From Holophaga sp. (GTDB taxonomy: Bacteria > Acidobacteriota > Holophagae > Holophagales > Holophagaceae), in the NCBI GenBank assembly GCA_030691225.1, contig JAUYES010000113.1, positions 1 through 5,026 on the forward strand: a DNA stretch of 5,026 nucleotides. Reading direction: 5' to 3'. The notes under the pieces were generated by a model. It saw nothing but the letters and a program-made list of their open reading frames with translations, made no database searches and was not told the DNA's origin. Position numbers and translations under genes: made by a program. Below are positions 1 through 4,996 of the stretch, piece after piece; the first letter of the stretch is position 1; the number at the start of each line of letters is the position of its first letter.

Positions 1-236
1 TTAGGGGCAGCCTTGGTGGCGTTCTTCGGCGTTCCGTCCTTTTCCAAATACTTGGCCGGGTCCGCCAGCAGCTTCTTGTCGCATCCGGGGCAGCAGAGAC
101 GGTATTCGCGTCCCTTCACTTCCACGACGGGGCTCTTGGCGGTGACGGCGTGCCCTAGGACCGGGCAGATGGTGTTGTTCGCGGGCTTGGCTTGCGGGGT
201 TGAGGCAAGAGCCAGGGTGAGCAGGAGGTTGAGCAT
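1..236 (-). CDS. small exported YHS-like Cys-rich metal-binding protein (3' end off window)
   Basis: ATG at 236 opens a reading frame that is still open at base 1 (78 complete codons plus two bases), so the C-terminus lies outside the window. A short hydrophobic N-terminus (MLNLLLTLALAS, residues 1-12) looks like a signal peptide, giving a small periplasmic or lipid-free envelope protein. The body has Cys24-Pro-Val-x-Gly, then a VKGREYRLCCPGC segment (Cys48, Cys49, Cys52), then an 'ADPAKYL' helix. This order (CPV-G, strand with K-G-x-x-Y, CCPGC, DPxKYL) is the pattern of YHS/TRASH-type metal-binding domains, which often accompany copper or other heavy-metal proteins. The metal here is not shown by sequence. 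An SD-like AGAGGA at 242-247 lies 5 nt before the ATG. It is last in sight of a minus-strand run, 16 nt after the outer-membrane protein gene. The call of YHS-like fold is by motif only. Confidence 0.8.
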   Translation of the reverse strand, partial: MLNLLLTLALASTPQAKPANNTICPVLGHAVTAKSPVVEVKGREYRLCCPGCDKKLLADPAKYLEKDGTPKNATKAAP

Positions 237-241
237 GGAGA

Positions 242-247
242 TCCTCT
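242..247 (-). promoter_or_regulatory. ribosome binding site of the YHS-like gene
   Basis: Minus-strand AGAGGA lies 5 nt before ATG 236, in the 16-nt gap after the upstream gene's stop. It supports this start and co-transcription with the preceding gene. Confidence 0.6.
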
Positions 248-252
248 GGTGG

Positions 253-1041
253 TTACGGCCAATAGACGATGGCGAGACCCAGGCCGTTCTTAGGGCCGCC
301 ATTGGAAAGGCCAACGAAGGCGGATGCCTTCACGGCCCATTTGGGATTGAAGAGGTGGAACACGTCCGCCGTGATTTCGCGGGCACCTGGGGATCCCTGG
401 AACTGGGGTCCTCGCGCCTCAAAGGAAAGCGAGTACTTCGTTCGGTACTGGAATAGGGACAATGCGGATCCGACCACATAGGCCCCGCCATTCATCCCAT
501 CGTCGCTCGGGGTCACGGTGGAACCGCCGCCCATCCCACTTCCCATACCGCTGCCCATGCCGCCAAATCCACCGGTCTTGATCCATCCGGCCAGCCCGGA
601 CACCTGGAAGCGATCCCAGCGGTACTGGGGCGTCAGAAAGACTCCGATGTCCATCTTGCCCGTGCCAAGACCTTTGGAGTCATTGGCTGTCGGGAGCTTC
701 AGGGCGAGACCGCCATCCAAGTAAAAACCGGATAAACCAGTACCCACAAAACGCCGAATGCCTCGCAGAAGGACATCACCCGAGCCACTTGATTGTTCCG
801 AGGTGCCATTTCCAGTGGTCTTGAGTTGAAGCATCGGAAGGGTCGCGCTCACGTCGTAGCGAGAAGAGGCGTAGCCCACGGTTCCATAGGCGAAGGAAAG
901 CGTGGATTTCGTGGGTGAACCGAAGTCGCCAGAACGACGTCCTAGCCCCGATTCGAGGTACAGCGCTCCTCCTGATGTCTGGGCATAGCCAGAACTGCAA
1001 AGGACACCAAGCAGGCCGATTAGACGGAAATGACGATTCAC
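253..1041 (-). CDS. outer-membrane beta-barrel 'transporter'-type protein with Met-Gly-Ser loop
   Basis: Starts at GTG 1041, overlapping the stop of the preceding gene by 4 nt (GTGA), with a strong SD AGGGAGG at 1048-1054, 6 nt upstream; this points to translational coupling. Residues 1-20 are a signal peptide ending SSGYA, with likely cleavage before Q21. The mature part alternates aromatic/hydrophobic and polar residues, is rich in Gly and Ser, and ends in a short strand with terminal aromatic residues (AIVYWP), as outer-membrane barrels do. The stretch SGFYLDGGLALKLPTANDSKGLGTGK (about 104-129, key residues GG-LK-PT and LGTG) resembles the barrel family annotated as 'transporter' or 'MetA-pathway of phenol degradation' (PF13557-like); that name says little about substrate. 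Residues 158-174 form a Gly/Ser loop with Met162, Met166 and Met170 in MGSG repeats, plus Met183, which could bind soft metals (inference). About 260 aa is usual for the family. Substrate is unknown. Confidence 0.82.
   Translation of the reverse strand: MNRHFRLIGLLGVLCSSGYAQTSGGALYLESGLGRRSGDFGSPTKSTLSFAYGTVGYASSRYDVSATLPMLQLKTTGNGTSEQSSGSGDVLLRGIRRFVGTGLSGFYLDGGLALKLPTANDSKGLGTGKMDIGVFLTPQYRWDRFQVSGLAGWIKTGGFGGMGSGMGSGMGGGSTVTPSDDGMNGGAYVVGSALSLFQYRTKYSLSFEARGPQFQGSPGAREITADVFHLFNPKWAVKASAFVGLSNGGPKNGLGLAIVYWP
532..558 (-). repeat. 12-nt in-frame repeat encoding MGSG units
   Basis: Three Met codons at 556-558, 544-546 and 532-534 are spaced exactly 12 nt apart and separated by Gly-Ser-Gly codons. 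This gives a short degenerate tandem repeat inside the outer-membrane protein gene that encodes a flexible loop. The repeat copies differ at third codon positions, so the peptide pattern has been kept through substitutions or is old. Confidence 0.7.
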
Positions 1042-1463
1042 GGCTGGCCTCCCTGCGAAGGCTTCCGGTTCTTGGCACCAATCCGCGCCTCGATGTCGGC
1101 GACTTTCTTTTCGAGGATTTCCAGGCTTTGCTCCTGGAGTTTCAACTGTTCCAGCGTGAGATTGCCTTTCCGGATATTCGAGGCATTTTCATGGAGCATC
1201 CCCGCCAGGTCGTCGACAATCTCCGCAAGAGACGCACGATCAGGCGCAGGCATCGCGGGGGATTGGTCGAGCAGGCGGAGGGTGCGCTCAAGCAATCCCT
1301 GGATTCGTTTGGTCACTCGGGCCAACGCCCGAACGGTATCTTCATTGAGGGGGCGTTGGGTTTGCCCGGAGGCCAATTCCGCCCCCCGGCTGACAGGCGC
1401 ATCCTGGGCCTGGATCGGAAGAACGAGGGCTAGTAAACCCAAAATCAGTCGTGCGAGCTTCAT
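1038..1463 (-). CDS. exported small helical/coiled-coil protein, function unknown
   Basis: 141 aa. Residues 1-19 are a clear signal peptide (MKLARLILGLLALVLPIQA, cleavage near IQA-Q), so the product is probably periplasmic. The remainder is almost all predicted helix: about 41-67 (EDTVRALARVTKRIQGLLER and following), a Pro-rich break at 68-76, a helix at 77-98, and a heptad-like segment at 101-129 (LTLEQLKLQEQSLEILEKK, then VADIEARIG) that should form a coiled coil. The tail is basic and Gly/Gln-rich. There are no Cys or catalytic motifs. The start is supported by GGAG 5 nt upstream. Its stop overlaps the GTG of the outer-membrane protein gene, so the two are likely co-translated and may act together, for example as a periplasmic partner or stabiliser of the barrel (inference). 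I do not recognise a named family. Confidence 0.78.
   Translation of the reverse strand: MKLARLILGLLALVLPIQAQDAPVSRGAELASGQTQRPLNEDTVRALARVTKRIQGLLERTLRLLDQSPAMPAPDRASLAEIVDDLAGMLHENASNIRKGNLTLEQLKLQEQSLEILEKKVADIEARIGAKNRKPSQGGQP
1048..1054 (-). promoter_or_regulatory. ribosome binding site that fixes the GTG start at 1041
   Basis: Minus-strand AGGGAGG lies inside the last codons of the coiled-coil gene and 6 nt before GTG 1041. It decides the non-ATG start and the 4-nt gene overlap. Confidence 0.75.
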
Positions 1464-1486
1464 GGGGACTCCGGTGCATGGAGGGT

Positions 1487-1516
1487 CCTCAGGGTGGAGA
1501 CGTGCTCACCCTGAGG
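1487..1516 (-). other. intergenic hairpin, perfect 10-bp stem
   Basis: CCTCAGGGTG (1487-1496) and CACCCTGAGG (1507-1516) are perfect inverted repeats with a 10-nt loop, in the 67-bp gap between the Met-rich gene and the coiled-coil gene. No U-run follows on either strand, so it is not a classical Rho-independent terminator. It could be a partial terminator, or an mRNA processing/stability element that sets different levels for the Met-rich gene and the genes after it. Confidence 0.6.
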
Positions 1517-1530
1517 CTGAACGAAAAGCC

Positions 1531-1875
1531 TTACTGCTTCTTGCCGAGTTCCGTTTCGAGGGCATCCATCTTCTTGCCCATGCCCGTCATCCGGTCACGC
1601 ATCTGCTTGGACATGTCTGTGTTCATCTGCCCCTGCTTCATGTGCTTGGACATGTCCTGCATCATGGTCGCCATGTCATCCATCATCGTGGCCATGTCGC
1701 CCATGGCCTTCATGTCCATGACGGGATGCTTCTCCATCATTCCAGACATCTTCTGCATCATCTGGTTCATCTGGGTCATGGTCCCGACCATGCCCTTCAT
1801 CATGTCTCCCTTCATCATGTTGCCCGTCATCATCTGGCCGCTCTGGTGATGGGCATCGTGCTGAGTGCCGGTCAT
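1531..1875 (-). CDS. Met-rich small protein, putative soft-metal binder; 5' end uncertain
   Basis: 114 codons from ATG 1875, ending in TAA at 1531. By my count 32 of 114 residues are Met, mostly as MM pairs or M-x2-3-M (MMTGNMMKGDMMKGM near residues 15-29; MATMMDDMATMMQDM near 61-75), with several His at 6-10 (HDAHH). There are no Cys. Wobble positions are strongly G/C, as expected of real coding in this DNA. The protein should be helical and amphipathic, with a charged C-terminal helix (KKMDALETELGKKQ). Met/His-rich proteins of this type commonly bind Cu(I) or Ag(I) in the envelope; binding here is inference. No signal peptide is visible from ATG 1875 and no SD precedes it. A strong SD and ATG at 1933 open a different frame with a weakly signal-peptide-like start, so the true N-terminus may lie there through a frameshift. 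It is the first gene of the minus-strand block and is divergent from the LuxR-type regulator. Confidence 0.75.
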   Translation of the reverse strand: MTGTQHDAHHQSGQMMTGNMMKGDMMKGMVGTMTQMNQMMQKMSGMMEKHPVMDMKAMGDMATMMDDMATMMQDMSKHMKQGQMNTDMSKQMRDRMTGMGKKMDALETELGKKQ

Positions 1876-1933
1876 GGAAGGTCGAACACAACGCCCACAC
1901 AGCAGTGGTACGTATCAAGTTATGGAAAAGCAT
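1876..1933 (-). other. probable out-of-frame 5' end of the Met-rich gene
   Basis: ATG 1933 encodes MLFHNLIRTTAVWALCSTF, a basic then moderately hydrophobic start resembling a weak signal peptide. It is preceded by GGAGG at 1938-1942 with a 4-nt spacer. It is out of phase with the Met-rich frame: skipping one base, equivalent to a 1-nt insertion or 2-nt deletion in the DNA, would join them. The Met-rich frame has a TGA at 1915-1917, so any shift must lie downstream of that, about 1876-1914. The frame from 1933 stays open to 1676 only because ATG-rich DNA lacks stops there. Confidence 0.5.
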
Positions 1934-1937
1934 GAAG

Positions 1938-1942
1938 CCTCC
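1938..1942 (-). promoter_or_regulatory. strong Shine-Dalgarno in front of ATG 1933
   Basis: Minus-strand GGAGG lies 4 nt before ATG 1933. The surrounding CGGAGGCTT is identical to the context before the nitric oxide reductase start at 4936, so it looks like a genuine ribosome binding site of this genome. Confidence 0.7.
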
Positions 1943-1949
1943 GAAATGT

Positions 1950-2016
1950 GGCAGCGAGGATGGAGCTGCCCAATCATCCTCGTTTGCCAGCACAACCCTG
2001 CCATCCACCAGATGGC
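1950..2016. promoter_or_regulatory. divergent intergenic region with interleaved inverted repeats
   Basis: Between the divergent Met-rich gene and regulator gene lie three inverted repeats. They are GGCAGC 1950-1955 / GCTGCC 1965-1970 (9-nt loop), CGAGGATG 1955-1962 / CATCCTCG 1975-1982 (12-nt spacer), and GCCATC 2000-2005 / GATGGC 2011-2016 (5-nt loop). The first two interleave, so as RNA they would be mutually exclusive or form a pseudoknot; as DNA the 8-bp pair could be an operator. I could not find convincing -35/-10 pairs on either strand. No FNR-type box is present here. Confidence 0.45.
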
Positions 2017-2028
2017 TGATAGGATGGA

Positions 2029-2592
2029 ATGACCATGTTAAAAGCGCCCATCAGGACCGATCCAACACATGATGGATGGCCCTCTCACAGAGTTGGTGGG
2101 CTGATACTGCTGCTGATCGGGGCCGTCCTCACGGATCTCATCACTGATCGGTTCTCGTGCGGGAGCGATGCAAGGCTGCTCATGACCAAGGGCCTCTTCA
2201 CCCTTCTCGCCATCGTTGGAGCCTTTTGGATCTACCTATTCCTTCGTTCCCGATCCAGAGTCATCAGGAGACTGTCTAGCGGCCTCGGGCAAGTTCAAGC
2301 AGAAGCAGAACGCTGGAGGTCTGAAAGCCAGACACTTGCCTCCGGTCTGGCGGTCGCCATCGACGAACAGTTCAACCGATGGGAGCTGTCATCTGCTGAG
2401 CGAGAGGTAGCGTTGTTGCTTATTAAAGGGCTCAGCACGCGTGAAGTCGCAGAGCTACGGCAAACGAAAGAACCTACGGTTCGCCAGCAGGCCCAGAGCG
2501 TGTATCGAAAAGCGACACTGGGTGGGAGGGCTGATCTGGCAGCCTTCTTCCTCGAAGATCTTTTGGCGCCCCGCGAATCGCCTCGCCCTTGA
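2029..2592 (+). CDS. membrane-anchored LuxR-type HTH transcriptional regulator
   Basis: 187 aa. Two hydrophobic segments, about 22-38 and 54-72, are followed by a basic stretch (RSRSRVIRR) that places the C-terminal part in the cytoplasm. Residues 80-112 look like a helical linker with coiled-coil character. Residues 118-176 match a LuxR/GerE-type helix-turn-helix: the SSAEREVALLLIKGLSTREVAEL pattern, then TVRQQAQSVYRKATLGGRADLAAF. It lacks a receiver or autoinducer domain, so sensing would have to come from the short periplasmic loop (about 39-53, with one Cys at 44) or a partner protein. Starts at ATG 2029 with AGGA at 2021-2024; ATG 2035 is an alternative two codons in. It is divergent from the Met-rich block, which it probably controls, and convergent with the nitric oxide reductase. 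Signal and targets are unknown. Confidence 0.82.
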   Translation: MTMLKAPIRTDPTHDGWPSHRVGGLILLLIGAVLTDLITDRFSCGSDARLLMTKGLFTLLAIVGAFWIYLFLRSRSRVIRRLSSGLGQVQAEAERWRSESQTLASGLAVAIDEQFNRWELSSAEREVALLLIKGLSTREVAELRQTKEPTVRQQAQSVYRKATLGGRADLAAFFLEDLLAPRESPRP

Positions 2593-2656
2593 ATGAACTC
2601 AGGCGAATTCTAAACACTTGGTGGTCGCGGCAACAGGACCGATTGATGCCCCGATA

Positions 2657-2703
2657 GGGAAATGCAGGACCTCGGGAGCATCCTCCCAGGTCCTGCATTT
2701 CCC
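2657..2703. terminator. bidirectional hairpin terminator between convergent genes
   Basis: A 16-bp arm GGGAAATGCAGGACCT (2657-2672) pairs perfectly with AGGTCCTGCATTTCCC (2688-2703). Inside it GGGAG (2674-2678) pairs with CTCCC (2683-2687) around a CATC tetraloop, with a single bulged C at 2673. The stem carries AAA/TTT at its base so that either strand has a short U-run after a GC-rich core. It sits between the stops of the regulator (2592) and the nitric oxide reductase (2717), the expected place for a shared terminator. Confidence 0.85.
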
Positions 2704-2716
2704 ATTCAGGTGGTGA

Positions 2717-4936
2717 TTAATCGTGGTGAATTTCACTCGCCGGGGCTGGCTTGGCCGCTGCGACATCCCCTTCCTTCAGGGTCTTCCATTGCCAAGCTCC
2801 CTTCACCGACTTGATGGCGAAGAGGAAGATGGCGACGGCACCAAGCCCGAAGATCACGTCACCTGGCATGCGGAGCCATGCGGTGGTTCGCATGAAGCCA
2901 CCCTGGACTACGGCCTCGCTACGGGCGAACCAAGTCCCGTGCTCCAGGCTCTGGAAAAACTGATAGAAACCACTGGGGATGAGGCTCAGGACAAGCATGA
3001 GGACCAGACCGATGTTCAAGCCCCAGAAGCCAATGGATAGGAGCTTGCCATTCCACGCGCGGTCCGGGGTCATGCCGCGGAGAGCGAAAAGCATGAGGCT
3101 GATGGCCAGGAAACCATAGACGCCAAAAAGAGCCGCGTGACTGTGAATAGGCGTAGTGTTGAGCCCTTGGCTGAAGTAGAGCACTGAGGGTGGATTGATA
3201 AGCATCCCGAAGACACCGGCGCCTATTAAGTTCCAGAAACAGACGGCTGCGAAGAACTTGAAGGGCCACTCGTAACCGCTTCCAATGGCACGCCCGGCTT
3301 TTAGGCTCAGGGCCAACTCAAATCCGATGATGGTGAGGGGCACGATCTCTAAGGCACTGAACACCGAACCTAAAGCCGAGATGAAGGCCGGGCTGCCGGT
3401 GTAGTAGAGATGGTGGAAGGTGCCGATCACACCAGAGCCTAGGAAGAGTCCCATGGAGAGGCTCACGCCACGAAGGGCGGTAGACTCCCGGAGCAGGCCC
3501 ATGCGGGTGGAAATCAGGGCGATGGCCACGGTGGCAAACACTTCGAAGAAGCCTTCCACCCAGAGGTGCACCACCCACCAGCGCCAGTATTCGGCGATGG
3601 CGATGTGGGTCTCACGGGTGTACATGAACCCCGCCGAGTAAAAGAGCGGAATAGCTGCGGCTGCCAGCACGAATAGTTTGAGGAGCCCGAGCTGGCCCTT
3701 TTCGCTTCGCAGGGCGGGGCGAAGGGCACGGAAAACCAGAACGAGCCAGAACACCATGCCCACCGTGAGGAGGATCTGCCAGAGGCGGCCCAGTTCGACG
3801 TATTCGTAGCCTTGGTGGCCCAACATGAAGGAGCCGGAAAGCTTGCCCAGAATGGCCTGATGGCTACCGGTGAGGGCGCCGACTACCACAACCACCAGGG
3901 CCACAAGCAGGCCCGCGACGCCTAATCCTTGGCCCTTGGGTTCGGCACCGGAAAGCTTGGGCCCCAGGTAGAGACCGGTGGCCAACCAGCAGGTAGCGAT
4001 CCAGAACACCGCCAGTTGCAGGTGCCAGGTCCGCGAAGCCGCATAGGGAAGAATGGTGGAGAGATCCACACCATAGAGTGCATTGCCCTCCACCGCATCA
4101 TGGGCCGTCAGCACACCCATCCCGATCTGAACGATGAAGAGCGCCATGGCCACCACAAAGTAGAGCGCGGCCCATCGTTGGCTGGACGTTGGGGGTGCCG
4201 GTGGAATTGCCTTGGGATCGGGGAAGGCCTCGTGAGGCTGGCTCGCATGGTGCCAGACCAGGAGTCCAACCCCCATGAGTAGCAGCACGATGGATAGGAT
4301 CGTCCAGAGGTGACTAATGGGGGTGATCGCGTTGCCTACCAGAGGTTCCTGGGGCCAGTTCAGGGTGTAGCTGGAAGATTCTCCAGGACGACGCGCCGAG
4401 GAAGCCCAGGCGGTCCAAAGGAAGAAGTCCGCCACGCGATCGGCTTGCTCCGCAGTGGGGATCCACCGCGCTGGAATGGAGGCCGCACGGTCTCCTTCAT
4501 GGACTACCTTTGCCAGCTCTGCGCGAGTCTGGAGGTACGCCTGGGCTTGTATGGGGTCCAAGGCAATCGTGCCATCGCTGAAGGTATTGGTCTGAAAGAG
4601 CACCTTTAGTCGTGCGGCGGATTCCGCGTCTGAAAGCCCTTTCGCCTTCAGTCCTTCCCCGGTGTGGGCCGCCCACTGATGCAAGGCCTTGGCTGTCCAA
4701 TCCGGGGCTAAGTAGGCGCCGTGACCGAAGACGGAGCCAATGTGCTGGCCACCATGGCCCAGGTAAAGCTTTTGACCTTCCAGAATTTGGCTCGGTACTA
4801 CGAGCACCGCGCCATCGGTTGATACAACGGAGGAGGGAATGGGAGGAGCTTTTTTAATGATCTGGCTTCCACCTATGCCGAGCACCCCGAAGCCTGCAAT
4901 GAGTAAGAGCAGGACCATTAGCCAACGTGATTTCAT
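2717..4936 (-). CDS. norZ: quinol-dependent nitric oxide reductase (qNor, fused NorC-like/NorB)
   Basis: 739 aa, normal for qNor. It reduces 2 NO to N2O with electrons from membrane quinol, as the NO step of denitrification or as NO detoxification. Residues 5-22 are the first membrane helix. About 40-200 form the periplasmic NorC-like domain (GQHIGSVFGHGAYLAPDW) with no Cys and no CXXCH, which separates it from cytochrome c-dependent NorBC. The NorB part follows with about a dozen membrane helices from 206 on. Visible ligands, assigned by family motif, are His305 (TWHLQ) and His600 for haem b, His598 for haem b3 (IHSHAALFGVYG), and His457 (WRWWVVHLWVEG), His508 and His509 (GTFHHLYYTG) for FeB, with Glu461, Glu530 and Glu540 as the conserved acids. 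ATG 4936 has GGAGG 5 nt upstream. The gene stands alone, without norQ/norD in view, and has an FNR-type box upstream. Also called norB in some annotations. Confidence 0.96.
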   Translation of the reverse strand: MKSRWLMVLLLLIAGFGVLGIGGSQIIKKAPPIPSSVVSTDGAVLVVPSQILEGQKLYLGHGGQHIGSVFGHGAYLAPDWTAKALHQWAAHTGEGLKAKGLSDAESAARLKVLFQTNTFSDGTIALDPIQAQAYLQTRAELAKVVHEGDRAASIPARWIPTAEQADRVADFFLWTAWASSARRPGESSSYTLNWPQEPLVGNAITPISHLWTILSIVLLLMGVGLLVWHHASQPHEAFPDPKAIPPAPPTSSQRWAALYFVVAMALFIVQIGMGVLTAHDAVEGNALYGVDLSTILPYAASRTWHLQLAVFWIATCWLATGLYLGPKLSGAEPKGQGLGVAGLLVALVVVVVGALTGSHQAILGKLSGSFMLGHQGYEYVELGRLWQILLTVGMVFWLVLVFRALRPALRSEKGQLGLLKLFVLAAAAIPLFYSAGFMYTRETHIAIAEYWRWWVVHLWVEGFFEVFATVAIALISTRMGLLRESTALRGVSLSMGLFLGSGVIGTFHHLYYTGSPAFISALGSVFSALEIVPLTIIGFELALSLKAGRAIGSGYEWPFKFFAAVCFWNLIGAGVFGMLINPPSVLYFSQGLNTTPIHSHAALFGVYGFLAISLMLFALRGMTPDRAWNGKLLSIGFWGLNIGLVLMLVLSLIPSGFYQFFQSLEHGTWFARSEAVVQGGFMRTTAWLRMPGDVIFGLGAVAIFLFAIKSVKGAWQWKTLKEGDVAAAKPAPASEIHHD

Positions 4937-4941
4937 ACAAG

Positions 4942-4946
4942 CCTCC
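4942..4946 (-). promoter_or_regulatory. ribosome binding site of norZ
   Basis: Minus-strand GGAGG lies 5 nt before ATG 4936 and confirms the start chosen for the membrane-anchored N-terminus. Confidence 0.8.
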
Positions 4947-4953
4947 GAGCGTG

Positions 4954-4959
4954 ACTGTA
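4954..4959 (-). promoter_or_regulatory. candidate -10 element of the norZ promoter
   Basis: Minus-strand TACAGT matches TATAAT at four of six positions, including the key first T, A and last T. If it is the -10, transcription would start near 4947 and the palindrome upstream would be centred at exactly -41.5, the class II activator position. The leader would then be only about 11 nt, carrying the SD. An overlapping TAGCTA at 4958-4963 is a less well placed alternative. Confidence 0.5.
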
Positions 4960-4980
4960 GCTAGTGCATTGGGGCGTTGC

Positions 4981-4996
4981 CTTGATGAAGATCAAG
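4981..4996. promoter_or_regulatory. FNR/DNR/NnrR-type operator upstream of norZ
   Basis: CTTGATgaagATCAAG is a perfect palindrome containing the full TTGAT-N4-ATCAA consensus bound by FNR and by the NO-sensing relatives DNR/NnrR. It lies 45 nt upstream of the norZ start codon, with its centre 41.5 bp from the start predicted by the -10 element. Activation of norZ under low oxygen or NO is the expected reading; which family member binds cannot be told from the site. Confidence 0.85.

Noticed and set aside
1..3. TTA at the left edge read as a TAA stop for the YHS-like gene
   Set aside because: It is out of phase with ATG 236. The true frame reaches bases 2 and 1 as the first two bases of an AAN codon, so the gene continues beyond the window.
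269..724. Plus-strand frames with Pro-rich translations (PPPIPLPIPLPMPP)
   Set aside because: They are antisense of the Gly/Met loop of the outer-membrane protein gene and have no initiation signal.
1030..1935. Long plus-strand reading frame of 301 codons with a very His-rich stretch opposite the Met-rich gene
   Set aside because: The His codons (CAT) are just the antisense of Met codons (ATG). It has no ribosome site, spans three minus-strand genes and shows no protein-like pattern elsewhere.
1676..2008. Minus-strand frame rich in Asp and His (DDDG, HDEG repeats) overlapping the Met-rich gene
   Set aside because: It is the shifted reading of ATGATG runs, and lack of stops there is a composition effect. 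Only its start near 1933 is of interest and is reported separately.
2474..2698. Minus-strand frame of 74 codons after the terminator, overlapping the regulator
   Set aside because: It starts inside the terminator hairpin, runs antisense to the regulator's HTH domain and has no coding character.
2919..4700. Several minus- and plus-strand frames of 65-117 codons inside norZ
   Set aside because: Shadows of a fully intact, well-conserved gene in GC-rich DNA; none has a family signature or a ribosome site.
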